A stretch of 64,000 bases of DNA from Streptomyces sp. NBC_00513 (GTDB lineage: Bacteria; Actinomycetota; Actinomycetes; Streptomycetales; Streptomycetaceae): assembly GCF_041431415.1 (NCBI RefSeq), contig NZ_CP107845.1:1736001-1800000 (forward strand), given 5' to 3'. The number at the start of each line of letters is the position of its first letter. Within the stretch, counting starts at the first letter, position 1. Below the pieces are notes generated by a model. It saw nothing but the letters and a program-made list of their open reading frames with translations, searched no databases and was not told the origin of the DNA. Positions 55,824 through 64,000 of this stretch are shown here, in pieces. A program made the position numbers and the translations under genes.

Positions 55824-56897
55824 TCAGGCCCTGAACAACCCCTGTTGTCCGCTTGATCCACTACCGCCCTGCTGGGGCGGTACGAGCCCCAGGTGGGCCC
55901 ATGCGGCGGGGGTCGCGACCCGGCCCCTGGGCGTCCGTGCCAGCAGCCCTTCGCGCACCAGGAAGGGCTCGGCGACTTCCTCGACGGTCTCCCGCTCCTC
56001 CCCGACGGCCACGGCGAGGGTGGACAGGCCCACGGGTCCGCCGCCGAACAGCTTGAGCAGGGCCTCCAGCACGGCCCGGTCGAGCCGGTCGAGCCCCCGC
56101 GCGTCCACCTCGTACAACTGGAGGGCGGTGCCGGCCACCTCGCGGTTGATCACTCCGTCGGCCCTGACCTGGGCGTAGTCCCGGACTCGGCGCAGGAGCC
56201 GGTTGGCGATGCGCGGCGTGCCCCGGGAGCGGCCGGCGATCTCCGCGGCGCCGGCGGTGTCGATCTCCACGTCGAGGAGGCGGGCCGAGCGGTGAATGAC
56301 CCGTTCGAGTTCCTCCGGTACGTAGAACTCCATGTGTCCGGTGAAGCCGAAGCGGTCGCGCAGCGGCGGGGGCAGCAGTCCGGCCCGGGTGGTGGCACCG
56401 ACGAGGGTGAAGGGCGGCAGCTCCAGCGGGATGGCGGTCGCGCCCGGGCCCTTGCCGACGATCACGTCGACGCGGAAGTCCTCCATGGCCATGTACAGCA
56501 TCTCCTCGGCGGGCCGGGACATGCGGTGGATCTCGTCGAGGAAGAGGACCTCGCCCTCCTGGAGGGAGGACAGGATCGCGGCGAGGTCGCCGGCGTGCTG
56601 GATGGCGGGACCGGAGGTGATCCGGATGGGTGCCCCCATCTCGGCGGCGATGATCATGGAGAGGGTGGTCTTGCCGAGGCCGGGCGCGCCCGAGAGCAGA
56701 ACGTGATCGGCGGTGGCCCCGCGCTGGCGGGCCGCCTTGAGGACGAGGTCGAGCTGCCGGCGGACCTTCTCCTGGCCGACGAACTCTCCGAGGTCCTTGG
56801 GCCTCAGGGCCGCCTCGACGGCGGTGTCCTCGCCGCCGGCCGCCGCCGCGACAAGACGGTCGGTCTCGGCTGCGTCGGTCTCGTCGTCCCAGTTCAC
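55824..56897 (-). CDS. ruvB: Holliday junction branch-migration ATPase RuvB
   Basis: A 357-residue AAA+ motor starting at GTG 56897. Walker [12 protein letters not shown], Walker [16 protein letters not shown], sensor 1 [19 protein letters not shown] and the RuvB winged helix ([20 protein letters not shown]) are complete. With RuvA it migrates junctions. It is separated from ruvA by about 300 bp, an unusual distance, filled with a minisatellite. Confidence 0.98.
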   Translation of the reverse strand: MNWDDETDAAETDRLVAAAAGGEDTAVEAALRPKDLGEFVGQEKVRRQLDLVLKAARQRGATADHVLLSGAPGLGKTTLSMIIAAEMGAPIRITSGPAIQHAGDLAAILSSLQEGEVLFLDEIHRMSRPAEEMLYMAMEDFRVDVIVGKGPGATAIPLELPPFTLVGATTRAGLLPPPLRDRFGFTGHMEFYVPEELERVIHRSARLLDVEIDTAGAAEIAGRSRGTPRIANRLLRRVRDYAQVRADGVINREVAGTALQLYEVDARGLDRLDRAVLEALLKLFGGGPVGLSTLAVAVGEERETVEEVAEPFLVREGLLARTPRGRVATPAAWAHLGLVPPQQGGSGSSGQQGLFRA

Positions 56898-57128
56898 GGT
56901 GTCAGTCTGCCTTCTCGGTCGGTGCGGTGGTCATCGTGGCCCTGTGGGCGGCCCGGTACGGGGACGCCACCCCGGGCCCGTACCGCGTGTGGGCGGCCCG
57001 CCGTACGGACTCCCCCGGTCGGCCGGACCGGCGGGGCGCGGCGGTCGGGGTCGGGTCGCGCGGCGGTCGCGGTCGGCCGCCGCCGGCCGGGGTCGCCGGT
57101 GCGGGCGGCGGGTCCGGGGCCGCGTTGA

Positions 57129-57193
57129 CGGGGTGCGTCGCGGGGGTGCGTCGCGGGGGTGCGTCGCGGGGGTGCGTCGCGGGGGTGCGTCGC
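57129..57193. repeat. 13-bp minisatellite (5 copies) downstream of ruvA
   Basis: Five head-to-tail copies of GGGGGTGCGTCGC, the first with C for the leading G, end 4 bp before the ruvA stop codon. The 13-bp unit is not a multiple of 3. The rest of the 300-bp ruvA-ruvB gap (56898-57128) contains GC-rich imperfect repeats such as GGCGGCCCG and no gene. Confidence 0.85.
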
Positions 57194-57197
57194 GGGG

Positions 57198-57830
57198 TCA
57201 GCGCGCCCGGTTCAGGGACTGGAGGGCGGCGCGCAGGAGTTGCGGCACGGGGGCCGAGCCGCCGGCGGCGATGGCGTCCTCGGCCTGCGGGGTGACGGCC
57301 GAGACCGCCTCCTCCGCCTCCCGCGAGGCGTACCCCAGCCCGATCAGCGCCGCCGCGAGTTGCTCCGTCCACGGCGCGGGTCCGCCGGCGGCGGCCCGCT
57401 GGGCCCCGACCAGGCCGCTGGTGCCCAGCGGTGCGCCCAGCTTGTCCTTGAGCTCCAGCAGCAGCTTCTGCGCCCCCTTCTTGCCGATGCCGGGCACCGC
57501 CATCAGGGATTTCTCGTCGCCCGTGGAGACGGCCAGCCGGAGCGCGTCCGGGCTGTGCACGCCCAGCATGGCCTGGGCCAGCCTCGGCCCGACCCCGCTG
57601 GCGGTCTGCAACAGCTCGAAGACCTGTCGCTCGTCGTCGTCGGCGAAGCCGTACAGCGTCAGCGAGTCCTCCCGTACGACCAGGGAGGTCGCCAGCCGCG
57701 CGGGTTCGCCCAGCCGGAGCCCGGAGACGGTGTTCGGCGTGCAGTGCACGGCCATGCCCACGCCCCCGACCTCGATCACGGCGAGGGTGGGGGCGAGGGC
57801 GGCGACCTGGCCACTGACGAAGGCGATCAT
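57198..57830 (-). CDS. ruvA: Holliday junction DNA-binding protein RuvA
   Basis: A 210-residue protein with an OB fold (1-65, [20 protein letters not shown]), two helix-hairpin-helix motifs ([17 protein letters not shown] at 70-90, [20 protein letters not shown] at 105-130), and a C-terminal RuvB-binding domain (160-205) preceded by a proline/alanine linker. Its ATG overlaps the ruvC stop by 4 nt. It binds the four-way junction and loads RuvB. Confidence 0.96.
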   Translation of the reverse strand: MIAFVSGQVAALAPTLAVIEVGGVGMAVHCTPNTVSGLRLGEPARLATSLVVREDSLTLYGFADDDERQVFELLQTASGVGPRLAQAMLGVHSPDALRLAVSTGDEKSLMAVPGIGKKGAQKLLLELKDKLGAPLGTSGLVGAQRAAAGGPAPWTEQLAAALIGLGYASREAEEAVSAVTPQAEDAIAAGGSAPVPQLLRAALQSLNRAR

Positions 57831-58393
57831 CGGGTACGGCCTTTCCGGGCGGAGACGGGGGCGGAGCCGCGCGCGGCGGTCGCGGCGTGCAGGGCGACCG
57901 CCTGCTGGAGGCGGTTCTGGGCGGGGGCCCGCCAGATGTGGCAGATGGCGAGGGCCAGGGCGTCGGCGGCGTCGGCCGGTTTCGGCGGCGCGTCGAGCCG
58001 CAGCAGGCGGGTGACCATGGCTCCCACCTGTGCCTTGTCGGCGCGACCGCTGCCGGTGACGGCGGCCTTGACCTCACTGGGGGTGTGCAGGGCGACGGGC
58101 AGCCCGCGGCGGGCGGCGCAGAGCATGGCGACCGCGCTGGCCTGCGCGGTCCCCATGACGGTGCTGACGTTGTGCTGGCTGAACACCCTTTCCACCGCGA
58201 CGAGTTCGGGGCGGTGTTCGTCGAGCCAGCTTTCGATGCCCTGCTCGATGGCGACGAGCCGCAAGCCGATCTCGGCATCGGCGGGCGTCCGTACGACCCC
58301 CACGCCCAGCATCTTCAGCGGGCGACCCGCGACGCCCTCGACCACCCCGATACCGCAGCGGGTCAGCCCCGGGTCCACACCGAGCACTCGCAC
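57827..58393 (-). CDS. ruvC: Holliday junction resolvase RuvC
   Basis: A 188-residue protein starting at GTG 58393. Catalytic carboxylates are visible in [10 protein letters not shown] (Asp7), VAVERVF (Glu near 70) and [11 protein letters not shown] (Asp near 145). Length and KGRTR basic tail fit. It cleaves junctions migrated by RuvAB. It overlaps ruvA and is followed at the 5' side by a 16-bp minisatellite. Confidence 0.97.
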   Translation of the reverse strand: MRVLGVDPGLTRCGIGVVEGVAGRPLKMLGVGVVRTPADAEIGLRLVAIEQGIESWLDEHRPELVAVERVFSQHNVSTVMGTAQASAVAMLCAARRGLPVALHTPSEVKAAVTGSGRADKAQVGAMVTRLLRLDAPPKPADAADALALAICHIWRAPAQNRLQQAVALHAATAARGSAPVSARKGRTR

Positions 58394-58500
58394 GTCCCCT
58401 CCTCCTTCACGCAGGTGTGCAGGCTACCGGCCGGCACCGACAGCGGCGTGACGGCACGGGACGGGTCGCTCTGTTCGGCGGCCGGTGCGAGGAGCGGCTC

Positions 58501-58564
58501 GGGGATCGAGCGGCCCGGGGATCGAGCGGGCCGGGGATCGAGCGGGCCGGGGATCGAGCGGGCC
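58501..58564. repeat. 16-bp minisatellite (4 copies) upstream of ruvC
   Basis: Four copies of GGGGATCGAGCGGGCC (first with CC for GG near its end) lie in the 250-bp spacer between ruvC and yebC. Each unit carries the palindromic core GATC. No promoter is obvious inside it. Confidence 0.85.
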
Positions 58565-58581
58565 GGTGAAACGACCAACGA

Positions 58582-58613
58582 AACGGCCCGCCGGATGCAT
58601 CCGGCGGGCCGTT
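58582..58613 (-). terminator. yebC terminator (32-bp perfect palindrome)
   Basis: Half-site AACGGCCCGCCGGATG, perfect palindrome 28 nt past the yebC stop. Confidence 0.8.
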
Positions 58614-58641
58614 CACGTCTGTTGCGGCGAGAGCCCGCGGC

Positions 58642-59394
58642 TCAGGCGTCGACCTTCTCCATGACCTCGTCCGATACGTCGAAGTTGGCGAAGACGTTCT
58701 GCACGTCGTCGCTGTCCTCCAGCGCGTCGATCAGCTTGAAGATCTTGCGCGCGCCCTCTTCGTCCAGCTCGACCTGCATGGTCGGCAGGAAGTTGGAGTC
58801 GGCCGAGTCGTAGTCGATGCCGGCCTGCTGGAGCGCGGTGCGGACCGCGACCATGTCGGTGGCCTCGCTGATGATCTCGAAGCTGTCCCCGAGGTCGTTG
58901 ACCTCTTCGGCTCCGGCCTCCAGGACCGTCTCCAGGACGTCGTCCTCGGAGAGCTCGCCCTTGGGCAGGAGGACGACACCCTTGCGGTTGAACAGGTACG
59001 AGACCGAGCCCGGGTCGGCCATCGAGCCGCCGTTGCGGGTCATGGCGACACGCACGTCGGACGCGGCACGGTTGCGGTTGTCGGTGAGGCACTCGATGAG
59101 CACCGCGACGCCGTTCGGGCCGTAGCCCTCATACATGATCGTCTCGTAGTCGGCGCCGCCGGCCTCGAGGCCGCCGCCGCGCTTGACCGCGGAGTCGATG
59201 TTCTTGTTCGGGACCGAGCTCTTCTTGGCCTTCTGGATGGCGTCGAAGAGCGTCGGGTTGCCATCGATGTCGGCGCCGCCCATGCGGGCCGCGACCTCGA
59301 TGTTCTTGATCAGCTTCGCGAAGAGCTTGCCGCGCTTGGCGTCAACCACGGCCTTCTTGTGCTTCGTCGTAGCCCATTTAGAGTGGCCGGACAT
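58642..59394 (-). CDS. yebC: YebC/TACO1-family translational activator / transcriptional regulator
   Basis: A 250-residue protein with the fixed N-terminus [20 protein letters not shown] and the three-domain TACO1 fold; [20 protein letters not shown] and KGVVLLPKG are typical. Recent work links the family to ribosome stalling at polyproline, older work to transcription. Its place next to ruvC is conserved in many bacteria. It is followed by a palindromic terminator. Confidence 0.95.
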   Translation of the reverse strand: MSGHSKWATTKHKKAVVDAKRGKLFAKLIKNIEVAARMGGADIDGNPTLFDAIQKAKKSSVPNKNIDSAVKRGGGLEAGGADYETIMYEGYGPNGVAVLIECLTDNRNRAASDVRVAMTRNGGSMADPGSVSYLFNRKGVVLLPKGELSEDDVLETVLEAGAEEVNDLGDSFEIISEATDMVAVRTALQQAGIDYDSADSNFLPTMQVELDEEGARKIFKLIDALEDSDDVQNVFANFDVSDEVMEKVDA

Positions 59395-59451
59395 CTGCCT
59401 GTCTCCTTCGCGTCACCAACAGTGTTCGCCTCAGATCCTACCGGGACGCCG

Positions 59452-60045
59452 TCACAGCCCCGCGCGCACCATGTCGACGAAGTACGCGTGAACGCGGTCG
59501 TCGCCGGTCAGTTCCGGGTGGAAGGACGTGGCGAGCACGTTCCCCTGCCGTACCGCGACGGTGTGACCGTCGTACGTGGCGAGCACCTCGACCGAGGCGC
59601 CGACCGACTCTACCCACGGGGCGCGGATGAAGACACCCTCGACCGGGTCGCCGGCTATGCCCGCGAAGTCGATCTGTGCCTCGAAGGACTCGTTCTGGCG
59701 CCCGAAGGCGTTGCGGCGGACGATCATGTCGATGCCGCCCAGCGTCTCCTGGTCCTCGCGGCCGTCCAGGAGCTTGTCCGCGAGCATGATCATGCCGGCG
59801 CAGGTGCCGTAGACCGGCATCCCGGCCCGCACGCGCTCGCGCAGCGGCTCCAGCATGCCGAACAGCACGGCGAGCTTGGACATGGTCGTGGACTCGCCGC
59901 CGGGGATCACCAGGGCGTCGACGTCGGCGAGTTCCTCGGGACGCCGGACCGGCCTGGCCACGGCGTCCGCCGCGGCCAGGGCGATCAGGTGCTCCCGTAC
60001 ATCGCCCTGAAGTGCCAGGACACCAATGACGGGGGTGCTGCTCAT
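59452..60045 (-). CDS. pdxT: Pyridoxal 5'-phosphate synthase glutaminase subunit PdxT
   Basis: A 197-residue class I glutaminase. [12 protein letters not shown] (48-59), the nucleophile Cys82 in [11 protein letters not shown], and the His-Glu pair in [15 protein letters not shown] are present. It feeds ammonia to PdxS for the deoxyxylulose-independent route to vitamin B6. It begins 5 bp after pdxS. Confidence 0.97.
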   Translation of the reverse strand: MSSTPVIGVLALQGDVREHLIALAAADAVARPVRRPEELADVDALVIPGGESTTMSKLAVLFGMLEPLRERVRAGMPVYGTCAGMIMLADKLLDGREDQETLGGIDMIVRRNAFGRQNESFEAQIDFAGIAGDPVEGVFIRAPWVESVGASVEVLATYDGHTVAVRQGNVLATSFHPELTGDDRVHAYFVDMVRAGL

Positions 60046-60050
60046 GCTTG

Positions 60051-60968
60051 TTACCAGCCCCGGTTGGCGTAGCGCTCGGACTCGGGGAGGGTGTCGCAGT
60101 TGATGCCGACCATGGCCTCGCCCAGGTTGCGCGAGGCGTCCGCGATGATCTTCGGGTCGTCGTAGAAGGTGGTGGCCTTCACGATGGCGGCGGCGCGCTT
60201 GGCCGGGTCGCCGGACTTGAAGATGCCCGAGCCGACGAAGACGCCCTCGGCGCCGAGCTGGCGCATCAGCGCGGCGTCGGCCGGGGTGGCGACGCCACCG
60301 GCGGAGAACAGCACGACCGGGAGCTTGCCGAGCTCGGCGACCTCCTTGACCAGCTCGTACGGGGCGCGCAGGTCCTTGGCGGCGGCGAACAGCTCGTTGT
60401 TGTCGAAGCCGCGCAGGCGGGCGATCTCGTTCTTGATCTGGCGCAGGTGGCGGACGGCCTCGACGACGTTGCCGGTGCCGGCCTCACCCTTGGAACGGAT
60501 CATGGCCGCGCCCTCGGCGATGCGGCGCAGGGCCTCGCCCAGGTTGGTGGCGCCACAGACGAAGGGGGTGGTGAACGCCCACTTGTCGGAGTGGTTGACC
60601 TCGTCGGCCGGGGTCAGGACCTCGGACTCGTCGATGTAGTCGACGCCGAGGGACTGCAGCACCTGCGCCTCGACGAAGTGGCCGATGCGGGACTTGGCCA
60701 TGACGGGGATGGAGACGGCCTCGATGATCTCTTCGATCATGTTGGGGTCGGACATCCGGGCCACTCCGCCGTCCTTGCGGATGTCGGCGGGGACCCGCTC
60801 CAGGGCCATGACGGCCACGGCGCCGGCGTCTTCGGCGATCTTCGCCTGCTCGGCGTTGACCACGTCCATGATCACGCCGCCCTTGAGCTGCTCGGCCATG
60901 CCGCGCTTGACGCGGGACGTGCCGATCGCGGACTCAGCGGACTGCGGGGTGGAGGGAAGCGTGCTCAC
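60051..60968 (-). CDS. pdxS: Pyridoxal 5'-phosphate synthase subunit PdxS
   Basis: A 305-residue TIM-barrel protein starting at GTG 60968. [30 protein letters not shown] with the ribose 5-phosphate-binding Lys, [11 protein letters not shown] with the second Lys, and [20 protein letters not shown] are all canonical. It condenses ribose 5-phosphate, glyceraldehyde 3-phosphate and ammonia. It heads the pdxS-pdxT-yebC run. Confidence 0.98.
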   Translation of the reverse strand: MSTLPSTPQSAESAIGTSRVKRGMAEQLKGGVIMDVVNAEQAKIAEDAGAVAVMALERVPADIRKDGGVARMSDPNMIEEIIEAVSIPVMAKSRIGHFVEAQVLQSLGVDYIDESEVLTPADEVNHSDKWAFTTPFVCGATNLGEALRRIAEGAAMIRSKGEAGTGNVVEAVRHLRQIKNEIARLRGFDNNELFAAAKDLRAPYELVKEVAELGKLPVVLFSAGGVATPADAALMRQLGAEGVFVGSGIFKSGDPAKRAAAIVKATTFYDDPKIIADASRNLGEAMVGINCDTLPESERYANRGW

Positions 60969-61050
60969 GGATTGACCTCACTCGAAGGAAGACGGGTGCT
61001 GCGGTGGTACTGCGGTGAGCAAACCCCCCGCGACCAGTCCACTGCAAGGG

Positions 61051-61090
61051 CCAATGAGGAGCCGGTGGCTCCTTCCGATTTGGCCATTGG
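61051..61090. promoter_or_regulatory. Nested inverted repeat upstream of pdxS
   Basis: Outer arms CCAATG (61051-61056) and CATTGG (61085-61090) enclose an inner perfect repeat GGAGCC-GGT-GGCTCC (61058-61072). It lies 80 bp before the pdxS start and 15 bp past the stop of the LemA-like gene. It could be a weak terminator for that gene or the operator of a MocR-type PdxR regulator. Confidence 0.35.
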
Positions 61091-61105
61091 GTACAAGTGG
61101 GGCCG

Positions 61106-61645
61106 CTACGGCCGTTCCGCAAGATCCACCGGGGGCTCGTCGTCCATCTCGAAGGCGAGCGGGAAGGGGGCGTGTCCGGCCAATCGGAACCAGCGGACCT
61201 TGCGGTGCCTGCGCAGCGCGCGGGCCGCGCGTACCGCGTCGTTGTGGAAGCGGCGGGCCATCGGCACCCGGCGGACGGCGGCCGCCAGCTCCTCGGTGGC
61301 CTCCGCGCCGCCGGGAGCGGCCTTCAGCACCTCGACCTGGTCCACGTCGGCGAACACCGCGCGCAACGCCTGGCTCAGTTCGCTCTCGGCCACCTCACGG
61401 TGCTCCTCCTCGGCCTGCCGGGCCCCGTGCGCGGCCTCGTACAGCACCAGCGACGAGGCCGGGTCGAGCACCCCCGAGGTGGCCACCTCCAGCACCACCG
61501 ACGCCCGCCGCACGAGCTGCGCGTCGAGGGCGGCCCGGGCGGCGTCCATCCGCGAGTGCAGGCGGTCGAGTCGACCGGCGGTCCAACTGAGGTAGACCCC
61601 GATGACGCCGAGGCCCAGGGCAATCCAGACAAGGGTTTCGATCAC
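61106..61645 (-). CDS. LemA-like single-pass membrane protein
   Basis: Encodes 179 residues from GTG 61645. One N-terminal membrane helix (VIETLVWIALGLGVIGVYLS) is followed by a helical segment RLHSRMDAARAALDAQLVRR reminiscent of LemA proteins (N-out, helical bundle), and a C-terminal basic/aromatic portion RRFHNDAVRAARALRRHRKV. It lies between pimA and pdxS. Function unknown; comparable proteins in streptomycetes are annotated hypothetical. Confidence 0.78.
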   Translation of the reverse strand: MIETLVWIALGLGVIGVYLSWTAGRLDRLHSRMDAARAALDAQLVRRASVVLEVATSGVLDPASSLVLYEAAHGARQAEEEHREVAESELSQALRAVFADVDQVEVLKAAPGGAEATEELAAAVRRVPMARRFHNDAVRAARALRRHRKVRWFRLAGHAPFPLAFEMDDEPPVDLAERP

Positions 61646-61835
61646 GGGCCGCGACTCTACCTTTCGACGGCCCCCGGGCCGGGCCCGGCCCGGCGGCGGC
61701 CCCCGGCGGCCGGCGGGCGCCATGGAGACGGCCCGGCACCCTCGGGTGCCTCGACGACGCGGCGAGGAGCGGTGCGGTGTGGTGTGGTGTGGTGCCGGGC
61801 GGCGTGGGTCAGACAGGATCCGAGAGCCGGCCCGG

Positions 61836-62996
61836 TCAGTCCCGCGAGAAGCCCAGCCGTGCGCGCAGGCCGACGCGTTCGTCCTCCGCGACCGCCGTCG
61901 CGCCGTCGGTCACCGTTTCGTAGACGGCCAGGATGTCCGCTCCCACCGTCGACCAGTCGAAGCGCCGCACGTGCGCGGAGCCTCGGGTGCTCAGTTCCGC
62001 CCGGCGTTCCGGGTCCCGCAGGAGGGCGATGGCACCTGCGGCCAGGGAGTCGGCGTCCTCGTTGGTGAAGAGGTCGCCCGCGCCTCCCTGGTCCAGTACC
62101 TGCGCGAAGGCGTCCAGGTCCGAGGCCAGCACCGCGGCCCCGGCCGAGAGGGCCTCGACGAGGATGATGCCGAAGCTCTCGCCGCCGGTGTTGGGGGCGA
62201 CGTACACGTCGACGCTGCGCAGCAGTCGCGCCTTGTCCTCGTCCGAGACCATGCCGAGGAACTCGACGCGGGAGCGGAGGTCGGCCGGCAGCGAGGCCAC
62301 GGCTTCCTCCTCGTCGCCGCGGCCGGCCACGAGCAGCCGTACGTCCGGGCAGGCCTCCACGATCTTGGGGAAGGCCGCCATGAGCACGGGCAGGCCCTTG
62401 CGGGGCTCGTCGATCCGGCCGATGAAGCCGAGGGTCTGGCCGCCCCACTCGGCCTTGGGTTCGGCCTTGGCGAAGAAGTCCACGTCGACCCCGTTGGGGA
62501 TGACGACGGCGTCCCCGCCGAGGTGTTCCACGAGGGTCCGGCGCGCGTACTCGCTCACCGCGATGCGGGCGCTGATCTTCTCCAGCGCCGGCTGGAGGAT
62601 CGGGTACGCGGCGATCATCGCGCGCGAGCGGGGGTTGGAGGTGTGGAAGGTGGCCACGATGGGCCCCTGGGCCGCCCAGCAGGACAGCAGGCCGAGGGAC
62701 GGTGAGGCGGGTTCGTGGATGTGGATCACGTCGAAGACGCCGTCGTGCAGCCAGCGCCGTACGCGGGCCGCGGACAGGAAGCCGAAGTTCAGCCGGGCCA
62801 CCGACCCGTTGTACGGCACCGGGACCGCTCGTCCCGCCGAGACCACGTAGGGCGGCAGCGGGGTCTCGTCGTCCGCGGGGGCCAGTACCGACACCTCGTG
62901 GCCGCTGCGGATCAGGTGTTCCGCGAGGTCACGGATGTGGAACTGGACGCCGCCCGGTACGTCCCACGAGTACGGGCACACGATGCCGATCTTCAC
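61836..62996 (-). CDS. pimA: Phosphatidylinositol alpha-mannosyltransferase (PimA-like)
   Basis: Encodes 386 residues from GTG 62996, overlapping the acyltransferase stop (GTGA). A GT4-family GT-B glycosyltransferase: IGIVCPYSWDVPGGVQFHI (glycine-rich acceptor site), HIHEPASPSLGL, FIGRIDEPRKGLPVLMAAF, and the donor-site motif GESFGIILVEAL with the EX7E glutamates. It adds mannose from GDP-mannose to phosphatidylinositol. Its partners patA and pgsA follow, so this is the early PIM pathway. Confidence 0.93.
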   Translation of the reverse strand: MKIGIVCPYSWDVPGGVQFHIRDLAEHLIRSGHEVSVLAPADDETPLPPYVVSAGRAVPVPYNGSVARLNFGFLSAARVRRWLHDGVFDVIHIHEPASPSLGLLSCWAAQGPIVATFHTSNPRSRAMIAAYPILQPALEKISARIAVSEYARRTLVEHLGGDAVVIPNGVDVDFFAKAEPKAEWGGQTLGFIGRIDEPRKGLPVLMAAFPKIVEACPDVRLLVAGRGDEEEAVASLPADLRSRVEFLGMVSDEDKARLLRSVDVYVAPNTGGESFGIILVEALSAGAAVLASDLDAFAQVLDQGGAGDLFTNEDADSLAAGAIALLRDPERRAELSTRGSAHVRRFDWSTVGADILAVYETVTDGATAVAEDERVGLRARLGFSRD

Positions 62997-63898
62997 TGCG
63001 CGCGTTCCTCCAGGTCGTCCAGCCACAGCCGCTGCAGCATGTGCCAGTCCTCGGGGTGCTCGGCGATCCCCTCGGCGAACACGTCGGCGAGGGCCTGGGT
63101 CATGACGGCCGTCTTCTCGACCCGGGTGCCGTTCTTCGGCACGGCCACCTCGGGGTGGATCCGGCCGAACAACTTCGGGGTGTCCCCGTAGTACAGGGTG
63201 GCCGGGAGCAGCACCGCGCCCGTCTGCTGGGCCAGGAGCGCCGGTCCCGCCGGCATGCGCGCCGTGGAGCCGAAGAAGTCCACCTCGACCCCGGAGGCCG
63301 ACAGGTCCCGGTCGGCGACCAGGCAGACCAGTCCCCCGGAGCGGAGCCGCCGGGCCAGGGTGCCGAAGGCGGCGCCGCCGCTGTGCGGGAGCACCTCCAT
63401 GCCGAGGCTCTCCCGGTAGGCCACGAAGCGGTCGTACAGGCTTTCGGGCTTGAGCCGCTCGGCGACCGTGGTGAGCGGCACGCCGATGTGGCCGGTGGCC
63501 CAGGCGCCGGCGAGGTCCCAGTTCGCGAGGTGCGGCAGGGCGACCACGACCCCGCGTCCGGTGGCCAGCGCCTCGCGCAGGATGTGGTCGTCCTTCATCT
63601 CGACGTCCGTGCCGAACCGCTTCGGGTCCATCGTGGGCAGCCGGAAGGATTCCATCCAGTACCGCATGTACGAGCGCATGCCGGCCCGCGACAGTTCCCG
63701 CAGGGCTTCGGGGGTCGCGTCCGGGACCACCCGGGCCAGGTTCGACTCCAGGCGCAGCACGCTCTTGCCGCGCCGCTTCCAGGCGTAGTCCGCGATCCGG
63801 TGGCCGAGGGCCACCGCCGCGGGCTCGGGGAGCTTCTTCACGCCCGCCCAGCCGAGCCCGTAGAGCCCGTCGACGAGCTTGTCCTGTGCGGCGCCCAT
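62993..63898 (-). CDS. patA: Phosphatidylinositol mannoside acyltransferase (PatA-like)
   Basis: A 301-residue LPLAT-family (lauroyl/myristoyl acyltransferase-like) enzyme. The catalytic HX4D is PHLANWDLAG (near 127), and LVADRDLSASGVEVDFFG and PAGPALLAQQTGAVLLP are family motifs. It acylates PIM mannose. It overlaps pimA and pgsA ends by 4 and 1 nt, giving a pgsA-patA-pimA operon. Confidence 0.92.
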   Translation of the reverse strand: MGAAQDKLVDGLYGLGWAGVKKLPEPAAVALGHRIADYAWKRRGKSVLRLESNLARVVPDATPEALRELSRAGMRSYMRYWMESFRLPTMDPKRFGTDVEMKDDHILREALATGRGVVVALPHLANWDLAGAWATGHIGVPLTTVAERLKPESLYDRFVAYRESLGMEVLPHSGGAAFGTLARRLRSGGLVCLVADRDLSASGVEVDFFGSTARMPAGPALLAQQTGAVLLPATLYYGDTPKLFGRIHPEVAVPKNGTRVEKTAVMTQALADVFAEGIAEHPEDWHMLQRLWLDDLEERAQ

Positions 63899-64000
63899 CA
63901 GGCGGCCCCGCCTTCGGCCGCTGCCGCGTCGGCCTCCGTGGCCTCGCGGCGCACGGTGACCACCCGCTGGATCAGCGTGACGAGGGAGCCCACCGCGACC
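63898..64000 (-). CDS. pgsA: Phosphatidylinositol phosphate synthase, C-terminal end (partial)
   Basis: Only the last 33 residues are in the window, ending SLVTLIQRVVTVRREATEAD and an Ala-rich tail. This is the C-terminal membrane-adjacent end of the CDP-alcohol phosphatidyltransferase that makes the phosphatidylinositol precursor in actinobacteria, and it occupies the conserved position before patA. The assignment rests on this short match and synteny. Confidence 0.65.
   Translation of the reverse strand, partial: VAVGSLVTLIQRVVTVRREATEADAAAAEGGAA

Noticed and set aside
57129..57193. Could the ruv-locus repeats be a CRISPR array?
   Set aside because: Units are 13 and 16 bp with no spacers and no cas genes.

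Overview
This window is core chromosome of a Streptomyces or very close relative. Nearly every gene is GC-rich with strongly GC-biased third positions, GTG and TTG starts are common, terminators are long GC hairpins without U-tracts, and actinobacterial markers are present: BldD with an intact c-di-GMP signature, the nucleoid protein sIHF, iron-dependent actinobacterial operator sequence, PimA/PatA phosphatidylinositol mannoside enzymes, and a degenerate actinobacterial PriA. From memory, the gene order is collinear with S. coelicolor around SCO1460 to SCO1527. I see no rRNA, tRNA, insertion sequence, prophage, CRISPR array or biosynthetic cluster.

Layout (almost everything on the minus strand, so operons read from high to low coordinates). 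1-2.1 kb: RNase Sa-type nuclease with its barstar inhibitor, a 73-residue Tudor-like protein and a SorC-family sugar regulator. 2.2-12.9 kb: rpe, rsmB, fmt, a plus-strand HTH gene, priA, metK, coaBC, rpoZ, gmk and mihF, i.e. pentose phosphate, translation initiation, SAM and CoA supply, and transcription. 13.2-23.3 kb: the complete pyrimidine operon pyrR-pyrB-pyrC-(PH-like membrane protein)-carA-carB-pyrD-pyrF, headed by a PyrR-binding RNA whose lower stem includes the ribosome-binding site. 23.4-24 kb: bldD with an autoregulatory palindrome. 24.2-27.2 kb: nusB, efp, an M24 peptidase homologue with substituted metal ligands and a P-loop kinase-like protein. 27.3-33.5 kb: aroQ-aroB-aroK-aroC, aroE and mltG. 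33.6-37.6 kb: ruvX, alaS and two small membrane-associated proteins.

37.7-39.9 kb: a plus-strand STAND ATPase with no visible DNA-binding or effector domain, probably leaderless. 39.9-42.2 kb: rpsD and a divergent DUF2470 gene sharing a 55-bp spacer that holds an iron box; then an HNH lipoprotein. 42.3-48.8 kb: rarA, a VKOR-family oxidoreductase, hisS with an MBL hydrolase, and plus-strand cyclophilin and DUF349 genes. 48.9-55.7 kb: relA, apt, secF, secD, yajC. 55.8-60.9 kb: ruvB, ruvA, ruvC, yebC, pdxT, pdxS, with two minisatellites around ruvA-ruvC. 61-64 kb: a LemA-like membrane protein and the PIM pathway genes pimA, patA and the end of pgsA.

The region is mostly ordinary housekeeping. 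I did not find a convincing new multi-gene system. The items most worth a second look are the PyrR element, the iron box between rpsD and DUF2470, the effector-less STAND ATPase, the M24 homologue with altered ligands, the structured leader of the DUF349 gene and the ruv-locus minisatellites.
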